A stretch of 64,000 nucleotides of DNA from Oscillospiraceae bacterium (GTDB lineage: Bacteria; Bacillota; Clostridia; Oscillospirales; CAG-382). The notes under the pieces were generated by a model. That model saw nothing but the letters and a program-made list of their open reading frames with translations, did no database searches and had not been told where the DNA came from. Below are positions 31,084 through 41,434 of the stretch, piece by piece. Within the stretch, counting starts at the first letter, position 1, and each line of letters starts with the position of its first letter. The position numbers and the translations under genes are program-made. Location: positions 62,001-126,000 of the forward strand of contig SVRI01000003.1 in assembly GCA_015064895.1 (NCBI GenBank). The letters are read 5' to 3'.

Positions 31084-31826
31084 GTTTTTCCACAAAAGAT
31101 ACCATTCTTGACTATTGTAAACTGAATAATATTGATATTTCGCAAGAAACAGCCGAAGGGTTTGAAAAGCTGTCGGATATGCTTCTTGAGTTCAATTCCC
31201 ACACCAATGTGACGGCACTCAAAACACGGGAGGATATTGCGGTGAAGCACTTTGCCGACTCTTTGGCGGTGCTGAAATATGACCTTATCAAGAAGAACGC
31301 ATCCGTCATTGACATCGGTTGCGGTGCGGGTTTTCCCGGGCTTCCCGTAAAGATGTTGAGAGATGACATTAAAATCACCTTCGTTGACAGTACGGCAAAG
31401 AAGCTGAGGTTTACAAATTCCGTTGCCGAAGCATTCGGAATGTCGGATGTTGAAACCTGTCCCGAAAGGGCAGAGGAGCTTGTGGCAAAGGGCAAACGTG
31501 AAAAGTATGATGTTGCCGTGTCCCGTGCCGTTGCATCCTTGCCCGTTCTCGTGGAGTTGGTGCTCCCCTTTGTCAAGGCGGGCGGCTGTTTTGTTGCATA
31601 TAAAAGTTCAATTGAAGCTGATATAAACAACAAGGAAAGTGAGCTTTCAAAGTCGCTGAATGGCATAAAAAGACTCGGCGGCAAGGTTGAGGATATACTT
31701 GATGCGTCCCTGCCGGGTGTCAATGACGAAACCCAGAAGCATTCTCTTATCGTAATCAGAAAGGTGGGCAAGACACCCATCGAATTTCCGAGAAGATATG
31801 CTCAGATTGTCAAAAAACCGCTTTAA
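31080..31826 (+). CDS. rsmG: 16S rRNA (guanine527-N7)-methyltransferase RsmG
   Basis: 248 aa; VIDIGCGAGFPGLPVKM, FVDSTAKKLRF, VSRAVASLPVLVELVLPFVKAGG. Confidence 0.95.
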   Translation: MSFSTKDTILDYCKLNNIDISQETAEGFEKLSDMLLEFNSHTNVTALKTREDIAVKHFADSLAVLKYDLIKKNASVIDIGCGAGFPGLPVKMLRDDIKITFVDSTAKKLRFTNSVAEAFGMSDVETCPERAEELVAKGKREKYDVAVSRAVASLPVLVELVLPFVKAGGCFVAYKSSIEADINNKESELSKSLNGIKRLGGKVEDILDASLPGVNDETQKHSLIVIRKVGKTPIEFPRRYAQIVKKPL

Positions 31827-31917
31827 AATTTAATATATAATCGACACGCTTTTAGCCTTTTCCCGCATGTGCTTTGATAGAATAACATTGCACGCACAAA
31901 AAAGGGAGGTTAAAAAC

Positions 31918-32535
31918 GTGTCGGAATTTTTTTATAAGGAAACAATAGGACCTGTGCTTTCACCTGTAATAAAGGTCAGGCACAGCAGTATTTCTCCGAC
32001 GGTAGTGTCGGCAATTGACAATCTGCTTTCACCCTCGGGTAATATGTTCACACGGGCAGAAACAGTCAAAAATCTCATGAAAATAGAAAAACTGAGCCTT
32101 GATGAAACGTCAAAGGTTTTGTCAATAAAACGCACGGATGTTGCCAACAAGCTCAGACTTCTGGAGTTTTCGAAAAAAGAACGCTCGGCAATTCTCGAAT
32201 ACGGCTTTTCGGAAACCGAGGCACTTGAATTTTTGGCTCTTGACAAATCTGCAAGGCTGTATGCAATAGAGTACTATCATAAGAATCTTTCGGGTTCTGT
32301 GGGTACACGTGAATATGTTGATTCTTACCTTAAAAACGAGTCGGGTCTTTTGCGTAAACAGAACAAACCGACAGAAGGTGTAAGAAAGTTTGTCATACGT
32401 GATGCGGGATTTGTTGTAAATTCTCTTGAAAATATTGTGAAAAATGCAAGAAAAGCAGGATTTCAGATAGATGATGAAACAAATGAAAGCGATGATTGTT
32501 ACGATATACATATAACCTTAAAAAAGAATAAGTAA
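31918..32535 (+). CDS. Noc/ParB-like DNA-binding protein lacking the N-terminal CTPase region
   Basis: Track ORF from 31867; RBS gggagg precedes GTG at 31918; ParB-type HTH KLSLDETSKVLSIKRTDVANKLRLLEF and Noc-like C-terminus; downstream of rsmG as noc/parB often is. Confidence 0.72.
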   Translation: MSEFFYKETIGPVLSPVIKVRHSSISPTVVSAIDNLLSPSGNMFTRAETVKNLMKIEKLSLDETSKVLSIKRTDVANKLRLLEFSKKERSAILEYGFSETEALEFLALDKSARLYAIEYYHKNLSGSVGTREYVDSYLKNESGLLRKQNKPTEGVRKFVIRDAGFVVNSLENIVKNARKAGFQIDDETNESDDCYDIHITLKKNK

Positions 32536-32547
32536 TGCTGCTTTAAG

Positions 32548-32576
32548 TTGACAAAAATCAAGTCGGCGAGTATAAT
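32548..32576 (+). promoter_or_regulatory. promoter for CDF transporter
   Basis: TTGACA 32548-32553, 17-nt spacer, TATAAT 32571-32576. Confidence 0.8.
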
Positions 32577-32610
32577 ATACTAAAATCACATCTTGTGAGG
32601 TTGCAGATTA

Positions 32611-33780
32611 ATGATTACTCTTTTGTCAAAGCTTTTTATAAAAGACAGTACCAATTATGAAAATTCCGACGTTCGCAGCAAATATGGTTTTTTGTGTGCC
32701 ATAGTCGGAATTGTTCTCAATATTCTTTTGTTCTGTGCAAAAATGCTGGCAGGACTTCTGGCAAACTCCGTCTCTGTTCTTGCAGATGCCTTCAATAACC
32801 TTTCGGATGCGGGCTCAAGTCTTGTTACCCTTTTCGGCTTTAAGGCGGCAAGCAAAAAGGCAGACAGCGACCATCCCTTCGGTCACGGCAGATACGAGTA
32901 TATAGCTGGTCTTGTTGTTTCGGTGCTCATAGTTGTAATGGGTGTTGAATTTATCAAAAGCTCGATTGAAAAAATAGTGTCGGGTGAAAATGATACACAT
33001 TTCACCCTGCTTACGGCAGGAATACTTGTTTTTTCAATTCTTGTAAAGGTTTATATTTTTATTTTCAATAAAAACGTAGGCAAGAAGATATCTTCCCCCG
33101 CACTTCTTGCAACGGGCGCCGATGCCCTTTCCGACTGTATTGCAACCGGTGCAATTATCGTGTCGGCTGTAATTTCAAACGTGACAAGCTTTGCGGCAGA
33201 CGGCTGGTGCGGTCTTGTGGTATCGCTTATGATTATTGTCGCAGGTCTTAACGCGGCAAGAGAAACGATAAATCCCCTTCTTGGACAGCCTCCGAGCAAG
33301 GAGTTCGTAGAAAAAGTCGAGAGCCTGCTTATGGCACATGACGAAATTGTTGGCATTCACGACCTTGTTGTCCACGACTATGCACCGGGACATATTATGA
33401 TTTCCGTTCATGCGGAAATTTCCGATAAGTCCGACATCATCGAGGCACATGAGCTTATAGATAATGTCGAACGTGAGATTGCCCAAAAGCTGTCCTGCGA
33501 GGCGGTTATACATATGGACCCCATTTCTACCGACGATGATAGGGTAAATGAGATAAAGCAAAAGGTTTGCAATGTTCTTCTTTGCATTCACGAGGACGTT
33601 ACAATACACGATTTCCGCATGGTTGACGGTAATACGCTTACAAATCTGATTTTCGATATTGTGGTGCCCTTTGATGTGAAAATGGATACCGACGAAATTA
33701 AGAAGGAAGCCGACAGACTCGTGAAAACCATCGATAAAAAGTATAATGCTGTGGTCGATGTGGACAGAAAAATGGTTTGA
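32611..33780 (+). CDS. cation diffusion facilitator family transporter
   Basis: 389 aa; SVLADAFNNLSDAGSSLVTLFGFK, HPFGHGRYEYIAGL, C-terminal dimerisation domain. Confidence 0.94.
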   Translation: MITLLSKLFIKDSTNYENSDVRSKYGFLCAIVGIVLNILLFCAKMLAGLLANSVSVLADAFNNLSDAGSSLVTLFGFKAASKKADSDHPFGHGRYEYIAGLVVSVLIVVMGVEFIKSSIEKIVSGENDTHFTLLTAGILVFSILVKVYIFIFNKNVGKKISSPALLATGADALSDCIATGAIIVSAVISNVTSFAADGWCGLVVSLMIIVAGLNAARETINPLLGQPPSKEFVEKVESLLMAHDEIVGIHDLVVHDYAPGHIMISVHAEISDKSDIIEAHELIDNVEREIAQKLSCEAVIHMDPISTDDDRVNEIKQKVCNVLLCIHEDVTIHDFRMVDGNTLTNLIFDIVVPFDVKMDTDEIKKEADRLVKTIDKKYNAVVDVDRKMV

Positions 33781-33798
33781 TGCAAAAAGGAGATTATC

Positions 33799-33987
33799 AT
33801 GGATAAAAAAGAAACAGGCTGTAACTGTGACTATTGCGTGCATTATGATTGGGACGAAGAAGGGGAGTATTACGAATGTAATATGAGCCTTGATGAGGAC
33901 GAAATGGTGTACTTTCTGAAAGGTCAGTATAAGAACTGCCCCTATTTTCAGGCGTATGACGAATACAAAATTGCACGTAAGCAGTAG
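33799..33987 (+). CDS. small Cys-rich DUF6472-like protein
   Basis: 62 aa; CNCDYCVHYDWDEEGEYYEC...CPYF; RBS aaggag; family name from memory. Confidence 0.7.
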   Translation: MDKKETGCNCDYCVHYDWDEEGEYYECNMSLDEDEMVYFLKGQYKNCPYFQAYDEYKIARKQ

Positions 33988-34097
33988 TAAATCATTATAA
34001 ATTTGTTAATTTATCACAATTCCCCTTGATATTTTGATATATGTGGTCTATAATAACATATGGATAAAAATGTCCAAGGCGAAAGTGAGTGATATAA

Positions 34098-34358
34098 ATG
34101 TTCGAAAACAGAAATGATCAGACAAAGACCTTTTCAATTTCACAGCTCAAAGAGCTTGAAACAAAGCAGACGCTCCGTCAGGTTTATGATGCTCTTGTTG
34201 AAAAGGGATATAACCCCATAAATCAGATAGTCGGCTATATTCTGTCCGAGGACCCGACATATATTACAAGCTATAATAATGCCCGCGGACTTATCAGAAA
34301 GCTTGACAGAGACGAACTTATGAAGATTCTTGTCAACAGCTATCTCAGAAATGACTAA
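34098..34358 (+). CDS. ireB: IreB family regulatory phosphoprotein (UPF0297)
   Basis: 86 aa; [50 protein letters not shown]. Confidence 0.95.
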   Translation: MFENRNDQTKTFSISQLKELETKQTLRQVYDALVEKGYNPINQIVGYILSEDPTYITSYNNARGLIRKLDRDELMKILVNSYLRND

Positions 34359-34378
34359 AAGCCGAAAGGAAGATAATT

Positions 34379-34648
34379 ATGGCACAGCCTATGATTTATA
34401 AGGGAAGACCTGTAGTCAGAGACGGAAACAAGCTTTATTTCGGAGAACCCACAAACCCCTTTATGGTAGTACTTACGGTTCTTCAGAATGTAAACGATGT
34501 TCCTTCAAGAATACTTGTACAGCTTCAGAACACAGATCCCGCCCTTGCATTTTCAAACGAAAAAATTGTAAAGGAAGCAGAAAGAAAGAACCTTTTTGAT
34601 GCATTTGAACTGTGTTCTCTTTGGCTTGAAAAACAGCTCTCCGAATAA
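34379..34648 (+). CDS. conserved hypothetical protein
   Basis: 89 aa; good RBS aaaggaag and operon-like spacing after ireB. Confidence 0.75.
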   Translation: MAQPMIYKGRPVVRDGNKLYFGEPTNPFMVVLTVLQNVNDVPSRILVQLQNTDPALAFSNEKIVKEAERKNLFDAFELCSLWLEKQLSE

Positions 34649-34655
34649 TTTTTAT

Positions 34656-34687
34656 GCTCCGATAAATTCGGAGCTTTTTCTTTTTTT
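34656..34687 (+). terminator. rho-independent terminator
   Basis: GCTCCGA (34656-34662)/TCGGAGC (34668-34674) + T-rich tract. Confidence 0.85.
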
Positions 34688-34747
34688 GTGTTGACTTTGC
34701 AAATTAAAAGATTTATAATCTTTACGGATTCGGACGGAGGTGTCATT

Positions 34748-36028
34748 GTGAACGGAGTGTTTGAAAAAAAGGAGTATAAACATTCAAGAGTAGCATACGC
34801 AATGCAGGCCACACTTGAATATCTTATTACCCTGATGGTTACCGACGCATTCCTTGCAAAAATACTTACTCATCTTGGAATAAGCGACTCTGCAATAGGT
34901 ATAATTGCAACCTTTATATCCCTTGCCATGGTGATACAACTCGGTTCGCTTTCGCTTTCGGGAATAAAGGCAAAGACAAAGACTGTGGTTACTGTCTGTT
35001 CCACGGTGAGTCAGATGCTGTTTGCACTTGTGTATGTAATACCTTTTATTCCCATTGCCGCAACATTGAAAAAGGTTCTTGCGATAGCGTTTATACTGGT
35101 GGCATATGCTTCCATGTATGTGGTCTGGCCGATAATGTACAGATGGGCTTATAAATTTGTCTCTCCCGATAAAAGAGCAAGCTTTTCCGCCACAAAGGAA
35201 ATGTTGTCTCTGGGTCTTGGAATTGTGTTTACTCTTGTCGTGGGGTGGGTAATTGACAGATTTGAAGGACTTGGGAATATAAGCGGAGCATTTGTTTTCA
35301 TTGCCGTTTCGATGGCGGTGATAAGTGTATGTAACGTTTTGTGCCTGCTTTCGATGAAAAGCGAACCTGACGAGGGAGAAAGGATGAAAAAAAGAAGCTT
35401 TTCGGAGATTGTTTCCAATACTTTCGGAAATAAAAGCTTTAACAGCTGCGTTTTTGCCATATCGCTGTGGGAATTTGCAAGATTCTTTCAGCTCGGCTTT
35501 ATGGGAACCTTCAAAACCAAGGATTTGCTCATATCCGTCTCTGCAATTCAGGTAATAAATATGGTGGGTTACGGCATAAGACTTGCCCTGTCAAAGCCCG
35601 TGGCGAGATTTTCTGATAAATACGGATACAGTGCCGGCTTTCAGCTCGGACTTGTCATTGCGGCGTCGGCTTTTCTGATAAATGTATTCACAACAAAACA
35701 GACATGGTATTTTGTTGTAGTTTATACCGTTCTTCATCAGCTTTGCTATGTTGGCGTAAATTCAAACAGCTATAATATCCTTTACAGCTATGTGGATAAT
35801 GCCTACATATCCGAGGCACTTGCCATCAAGAACTGCATTGCCGGTATATCGGGCTTTGCGGCGGCACTTATCGCAGGAAAACTTCTTTCTTTTGTTCAGC
35901 AAAACGGAAACACATTCTTTGGCATCAGGATGTTCGGACAGCAGCTGCTATCGGCAGTATCATTCCTTCTTGCCGTGGCGGCATTGCTCTATGTCAGATT
36001 TGTTCTTTCAAAGCAGAAAAACGAATAA
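34748..36028 (+). CDS. MFS-type transporter
   Basis: Track ORF from 34688; ggagg RBS precedes GTG at 34748; 10-12 predicted TM helices. Confidence 0.85.
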   Translation: MNGVFEKKEYKHSRVAYAMQATLEYLITLMVTDAFLAKILTHLGISDSAIGIIATFISLAMVIQLGSLSLSGIKAKTKTVVTVCSTVSQMLFALVYVIPFIPIAATLKKVLAIAFILVAYASMYVVWPIMYRWAYKFVSPDKRASFSATKEMLSLGLGIVFTLVVGWVIDRFEGLGNISGAFVFIAVSMAVISVCNVLCLLSMKSEPDEGERMKKRSFSEIVSNTFGNKSFNSCVFAISLWEFARFFQLGFMGTFKTKDLLISVSAIQVINMVGYGIRLALSKPVARFSDKYGYSAGFQLGLVIAASAFLINVFTTKQTWYFVVVYTVLHQLCYVGVNSNSYNILYSYVDNAYISEALAIKNCIAGISGFAAALIAGKLLSFVQQNGNTFFGIRMFGQQLLSAVSFLLAVAALLYVRFVLSKQKNE

Positions 36029-36035
36029 TCAAGAT

Positions 36036-36068
36036 AAGCGGCTACCGTAAATGGTGGCCGCTTTTGTG
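36036..36068 (+). terminator. rho-independent terminator
   Basis: AAGCGGC..TACC..TGGTG..GCCGCTT stem followed by TTTT. Confidence 0.7.
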
Positions 36069-36280
36069 TGAACAAAAAACAACTTTGTTAATTTTGATAT
36101 TCGACAAAATATGTGCAATATGCACAATTATCGCAATCGTTTTTTACGTGTTTACATATATATAACAAATTATGATAAAAAACTTTTAATATTCTGCTTC
36201 GAAATTGTTGATTTAATAATCTGAGTATGGTAAAATACAATATATAATAGTTTAACTTATATATAATATGGTGAAATAAT

Positions 36281-37120
36281 ATGATTATAAAGTCGGATTG
36301 GCATATACATAGCGAATATTCCCATGATGCTACCCAGACACTTGAGCATGTGGCATCAAGGGCAAAGGAAGTAGGACTTGAGAAATTCGGTATAACTGAC
36401 CATGTGAATTTAAATGATACGCAGTTTCTCGGAATATTGAAAAAATCTTCCATGGGCGTCCGTGAATTTCAGAAAACACATCCCGAGGTTGTTCTCGGAG
36501 TGGAGCTTACTCCCATTGAAAAGCCGGAGTTTGATTATCTTGCAAAAAACGGCGGAATCCGTGAAGGCTATGTTGCTCCGGCAACAGATAAGCCTTATGA
36601 TATAGAGCTTGCCGTAACAAAAGAAGAACTTATAAATCACGGTGTAAGATATGCAGTTGGTGCATCTCACTGGAGGGTTGACAGACCGGGACTTAACTTT
36701 GATTTTTCGGATGTAAACGAAGTTATAAAGGAATGGTACCGCCAGCAGATGTGGCTTGCCTGCGACGAAAGAGTAACGATACTCGGACATCCCTGGTATA
36801 ATGGTTCAAAACTCTGGTATCAGGATTTTTCGGTGATTCCCCACTCCATGAATATGGATATTGCGGCGGCACTCAAGGAAAACGGAAAGTATGTGGAATG
36901 TAATGCATACGTTGCGTACCCGCCCGAATCGAGTGAAAAATTCCGTTATCAGTATGCGGAATTCCTTCGTGAACTCTTTGAAATGGGAATTCCCGTAACA
37001 TACGGCTCGGATGAACACGGCTGTTACAGCGACAGAATTTTTGAAATCGAAAAGCTTCTTTCGTCTGTCGGATTCAAAGAAGGAGATATTTCGGGAATTG
37101 CCGAAGAACATCTCTGGTAA
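36281..37120 (+). CDS. PHP domain-containing phosphoesterase
   Basis: 279 aa; DWHIHSEYSHDATQ, ITDHVN, GVELTPIE, GHPW, GSDEHG. Confidence 0.9.
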   Translation: MIIKSDWHIHSEYSHDATQTLEHVASRAKEVGLEKFGITDHVNLNDTQFLGILKKSSMGVREFQKTHPEVVLGVELTPIEKPEFDYLAKNGGIREGYVAPATDKPYDIELAVTKEELINHGVRYAVGASHWRVDRPGLNFDFSDVNEVIKEWYRQQMWLACDERVTILGHPWYNGSKLWYQDFSVIPHSMNMDIAAALKENGKYVECNAYVAYPPESSEKFRYQYAEFLRELFEMGIPVTYGSDEHGCYSDRIFEIEKLLSSVGFKEGDISGIAEEHLW

Positions 37121-37138
37121 AACTTAAGCGGAAAGGAT

Positions 37139-39034
37139 ATGCGTATGGCTACAAAAAAGGAAAACCTTGCACAGTATTATTTTCACCAGGGCACAAATTT
37201 CACAGCCTATGATTATATGGGTGCTCACTTTGACGAAAAGAAAAATGCATATACCTTCAGGACATGGGCTCCGAATGCCGATAAGGTTTATCTTGCCGCC
37301 GATTTCAATGAGTGGAAGAAAACACATGCCATGACAAGAGAAAGTGAAGGCGGTGTGTGGAGCATAGATGTGCCGCCGGAATGTTTTAGTGACAGTGATA
37401 TTTATAAATACATTATCGAACGTGACGGAAAATGCGAATATAAGGCAGACCCGTATGCTTTCTATGCCGAGCTTCCTCCAAAAACCGCATCAAGAATATA
37501 TAATATCGACGAGTATGAGTGGAACGATGCCGCGTGGCTGAAATTCCGCAAAAAGAACGTCAAAGAACCCTATGGTTTGCCGATGAATATTTACGAGGTT
37601 CATGCAGGCTCTTGGAAACTCAAGGAAGACGGAAGCTTTTATAATTACAGAGAGCTTGCAATAGAGCTTGCCTCCTATGTCAAGAGTATGGGTTATACAC
37701 ACATAGAGCTGATGCCCGTAATGGAGCATCCGTTTGACGGTTCGTGGGGATATCAGGTGACGGGATATTTTGCACCGACCTCACGTTACGGAAACCCCGA
37801 TGATTTCAAATTCTTTGTAGACTATATGCATTCTGCGGGAATCGGTGTAATCCTCGACTGGGTACCTGCCCATTTTCCCAAAGACGGACACGGACTCTAC
37901 GAATTTGACGGCGGTCCTTTGTATGAGTATCAGGGCTGGGACAGAATGGAAAGCCGTGACTGGGGTACAAGACGCTTTGACGTGGGCAGAAACGAGGTGC
38001 AGTCATTCCTCATATCAAATGCCCTTTTCTGGCTCAGAGAATACCATGTTGACGGACTTCGTGTAGATGCTGTGGCATCCATGCTTTACCTTGACTTTGG
38101 CAGAGAAGCCGGTGAATGGTGTCCCAATGAAGACGGAAGCAATCATTGTAAAGAGGCGGTTGCTTTCTTCCAAAAGCTTTCGCGGGTTATACGTGATACC
38201 TGCCCGGACACGCTTCTCATTGCCGAGGAATCCACAAGCTGGAAGGATGTTACAAAACCCGAAGGACTCGGATTTACACATAAGTGGAACATGGGCTGGA
38301 TGAACGATGTTTTAAAGTATATCGAAACAGACCCCGTGTTCAGGAAATATCATCACGAAAAGCTGACATTCTCTCTTATGTACGCCTTTAACGAAAACTT
38401 TATCCTGCCCATTTCCCACGATGAAGTGGTACACGGTAAAAAGTCGCTTCTTGATAAGGCGGTGGGGGACTACTGGCAGAAGTTTGCATCCACAAGGGCA
38501 TTTCTTACGTATATGATGACACATCCCGGAAAGAAACTGCACTTTATGGGCAATGAAATAGGTCAGTTCAGGGAATGGGACTACAAGGGAAGTATAGAAT
38601 GGTTCCTTCTCGATTACGAATCCCATTCCAAATTCAAGGATTTTTCGAGGGATCTGAATTTTGTATATCTTGAAAACAAATCCATGTGGGAGGTTGAAAA
38701 CTCCTGGTCGGGATTTCAGTGGATAGATGCAGATAACAGAGACTGGAGTATGCTTTCCTATGTGAGATATGACGCAAAGGGCAATGCGGATGTTGTCATA
38801 GTGAATCTTACACCCGTCGGAAGATACGGATATATCTGCGGAGTTCCTTATGACGGTGTTTACGAAGAACTGATAAACAGCGACGATTATAAATACGGCG
38901 GCACGGGTATGGTAAATAATGAACCGATTCCCGTAAGATATGAAGGCTGTCACAATATGCCCTATTCAATACAGCTTGATATCGGACCGTATGGCTCGGT
39001 TGTTCTTAAAAATATCAGGAAAAAGGCAAAATAA
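37139..39034 (+). CDS. glgB: 1,4-alpha-glucan branching enzyme
   Basis: 631 aa; ELMPVMEHPFDGSWGYQVTGYFAPTSRYG, DGLRVDAVASMLY, AEESTSW, LPISHDEVVHGKKSL. Confidence 0.97.
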   Translation: MRMATKKENLAQYYFHQGTNFTAYDYMGAHFDEKKNAYTFRTWAPNADKVYLAADFNEWKKTHAMTRESEGGVWSIDVPPECFSDSDIYKYIIERDGKCEYKADPYAFYAELPPKTASRIYNIDEYEWNDAAWLKFRKKNVKEPYGLPMNIYEVHAGSWKLKEDGSFYNYRELAIELASYVKSMGYTHIELMPVMEHPFDGSWGYQVTGYFAPTSRYGNPDDFKFFVDYMHSAGIGVILDWVPAHFPKDGHGLYEFDGGPLYEYQGWDRMESRDWGTRRFDVGRNEVQSFLISNALFWLREYHVDGLRVDAVASMLYLDFGREAGEWCPNEDGSNHCKEAVAFFQKLSRVIRDTCPDTLLIAEESTSWKDVTKPEGLGFTHKWNMGWMNDVLKYIETDPVFRKYHHEKLTFSLMYAFNENFILPISHDEVVHGKKSLLDKAVGDYWQKFASTRAFLTYMMTHPGKKLHFMGNEIGQFREWDYKGSIEWFLLDYESHSKFKDFSRDLNFVYLENKSMWEVENSWSGFQWIDADNRDWSMLSYVRYDAKGNADVVIVNLTPVGRYGYICGVPYDGVYEELINSDDYKYGGTGMVNNEPIPVRYEGCHNMPYSIQLDIGPYGSVVLKNIRKKAK

Positions 39035-39068
39035 AAACGATAATAAAACGTATGGAGGTTTTATATAA

Positions 39069-40274
39069 ATGTTCAAGAAAAAAGAGTGCGTAGCAATGTT
39101 ACTTGCAGGCGGTCAGGGCTCAAGACTCTATGCCCTTACCGAATTTACGGCAAAGCCTGCCGTTTCCTTCGGCTCAAAGTACCGCATCATCGATTTTCCC
39201 CTCTCTAACTGTATCAACTCGAATATTGATACTGTCGGTGTTCTTACCCAGTATCAGCCCTTGCAGCTCAATGAATATATCGGCAACGGTCAGCCCTGGG
39301 ACCTTGACAGAACCTTCGGCGGCGTTACTGTTCTTCCTCCTTATCAGGGCAAGAACGGTGCCGACTGGTATAAGGGTACGGCAAACGCCATTTATCAGAA
39401 CCTCAAATATATCGAAAGATATGACCCCGAGTATGTACTCATCCTTTCGGGCGACCATATCTATAAAATGGACTATGCAAAGATGCTTCAGTTCCATAAA
39501 AAGACGGGTGCTGCCTGCACAATAAGCGTACTCAATGTGCCCATAGAAGAGGCAAGCAGATTCGGTATTCTTTCTTCCGATGAAAACAACAAGATTTTCA
39601 AGTTCGAAGAAAAGCCCCCCAAACCTCAGAGCACAAAGGCGTCCATGGGTATTTACATATTCAATAAGGACGTGCTCTTCAAGTACCTCATTGAGGACGA
39701 AAACACAGAAGGCTCCTCCAATGACTTCGGTAAGAATATTATTCCCACAATGCTCGAGAGAGGCGAACCTATGTATGCATATGAGTTCGACGGATACTGG
39801 AAGGACGTGGGAACAATCAAGAGCCTCTGGGAAGCAAACATGGATCTTCTCGGAAAGAACCCCGAATTTGACATTGACGACGACAATTGGAGATTCCGTT
39901 CGAGAAATGCGGCGGCAGCTCCTCAGTTTATAGGAAATGATGCGGTTGTTGAAAACTCGATTATAACAGAAGGCTGCGTAATAAACGGCACTGTTATAAA
40001 CTCGGTTCTTTCGGCAAATGTCACTGTGGAAGCAGGTGCCGTTGTCAAGGACTCGGTAATCATGCAGGGTACAACAGTAAAGAAGAACGCATCGGTTCTT
40101 TACTCTATCATTGACGAAGAAGCAACCGTCGGCGAAGGCGCAGTTGTCGGTAACGATAGGGAAAACGCCAAGGAAGTAACGGTTCTCGGAATGGGAGCAG
40201 ACCTTCCCGCAGGTGCCAAGGTTGAAGAAGGCAAAATCCTCAGTGCAGAAGACGTGAAAGGAGGAAACAAGTAA
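39069..40274 (+). CDS. glgC: glucose-1-phosphate adenylyltransferase
   Basis: 401 aa; [48 protein letters not shown]. Confidence 0.97.
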   Translation: MFKKKECVAMLLAGGQGSRLYALTEFTAKPAVSFGSKYRIIDFPLSNCINSNIDTVGVLTQYQPLQLNEYIGNGQPWDLDRTFGGVTVLPPYQGKNGADWYKGTANAIYQNLKYIERYDPEYVLILSGDHIYKMDYAKMLQFHKKTGAACTISVLNVPIEEASRFGILSSDENNKIFKFEEKPPKPQSTKASMGIYIFNKDVLFKYLIEDENTEGSSNDFGKNIIPTMLERGEPMYAYEFDGYWKDVGTIKSLWEANMDLLGKNPEFDIDDDNWRFRSRNAAAAPQFIGNDAVVENSIITEGCVINGTVINSVLSANVTVEAGAVVKDSVIMQGTTVKKNASVLYSIIDEEATVGEGAVVGNDRENAKEVTVLGMGADLPAGAKVEEGKILSAEDVKGGNK

Positions 40275-41410
40275 TGGCTACAGCAGCAGGACTTATTTTT
40301 TCAAATATACACGACAGAAATGTTCCCGAGCTTACGGGAAAAAGAAGCATGGCATCCGTTCCCTTCGGAGGCAGATACAGACTTGTTGATTTTGCACTTT
40401 CAAATATGGTAAATGCAAATATCACAAAGGTGGGTATTATCACACACTATAACTATCAGTCGCTTGTTGACCACCTCGGCACAGGTAAGGACTGGGATTT
40501 GGCTAGAAGCACAGGCGGTCTTAAAATTCTTCCTCCTCAGATTACGGCATTTGACAACGTGGGCACAAGGACAGTATTTTCATCCCGTCTTGATGCCCTC
40601 ATGAATGCATACAACTTTGTTTCCAAGAGCACAGAGGAATATATTGTTCTTTCCGACTGCGATATCGTGTGCAATATTGACCTCAAGGATGTTATAAAGT
40701 TCCATATTGAAAACGGTGCTGATATCACTCTTGTCACAAAGAATGTGTACATGACTAAAGAAATGGCAAAGAACTGTACCATTGTTGAAACCGATTCAAA
40801 GGGCAGAGTTACAAATCTTGTTGATAATCCTGCTTCCATGGAAGGCATGCTCGATGTCTGCCTTAACATTTTCGTTCTCAGACGTGAATATCTCAACAGA
40901 ATCATCGTTGATACCCTTTCCCGCGGCTATAAGAGCTTTACAAAGGATATTATTGCGGCGAACAAGGATAATATGAAGTTCATGAAGTACGAATATGCCG
41001 GCTACTTTGCAACAATTAATACCCTTGACGGCTACTTCAAGAGCAGTATGGACCTGCTTTGTGCAGACGTAAGAGACTGCATCTTCGGTGTTAAGTCAAG
41101 ACCCGTTTATACAAAGGTCAAGAACTCTGCACCTGCAAAGTATATGGAAGGTGCTTCCGTTAAGAATTCTCTTATTGCCGACGGTTGTGTAATCGAAGGC
41201 GTGGTTGAAAATTCCATTCTTTTCCGTGGCGTTCACGTTGGCAAGGATACTGTTATAAAGAACTGTATTATAATGCAGGATTCCACAGTCGGTAAGGGCG
41301 TAAATCTTAACTGCGTAATTGCAGATAAGAATGTTGTTATCAAGGACGGACGTAATCTTTCGGGTCACGAAACACATCCATTCTCGCTTGCAAAAGGAAC
41401 GGTTATTTAA
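40274..41410 (+). CDS. glgD: glucose-1-phosphate adenylyltransferase subunit GlgD
   Basis: 378 aa; GlgC paralogue lacking GGxGxRL; ATG overlaps glgC stop. Confidence 0.95.
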   Translation: MATAAGLIFSNIHDRNVPELTGKRSMASVPFGGRYRLVDFALSNMVNANITKVGIITHYNYQSLVDHLGTGKDWDLARSTGGLKILPPQITAFDNVGTRTVFSSRLDALMNAYNFVSKSTEEYIVLSDCDIVCNIDLKDVIKFHIENGADITLVTKNVYMTKEMAKNCTIVETDSKGRVTNLVDNPASMEGMLDVCLNIFVLRREYLNRIIVDTLSRGYKSFTKDIIAANKDNMKFMKYEYAGYFATINTLDGYFKSSMDLLCADVRDCIFGVKSRPVYTKVKNSAPAKYMEGASVKNSLIADGCVIEGVVENSILFRGVHVGKDTVIKNCIIMQDSTVGKGVNLNCVIADKNVVIKDGRNLSGHETHPFSLAKGTVI

Positions 41411-41434
41411 GTTAGGAGTTTGGAGTTAGGAGTT

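Noticed and set aside
33175-33843. 222-aa minus-strand ORF opposite the CDF gene
   Set aside because: Shadow ORF; plus strand has clear CDF motifs.
38312-38953. 213-aa minus-strand ORF opposite glgB
   Set aside because: Antisense to conserved branching enzyme sequence; no RBS or family resemblance.
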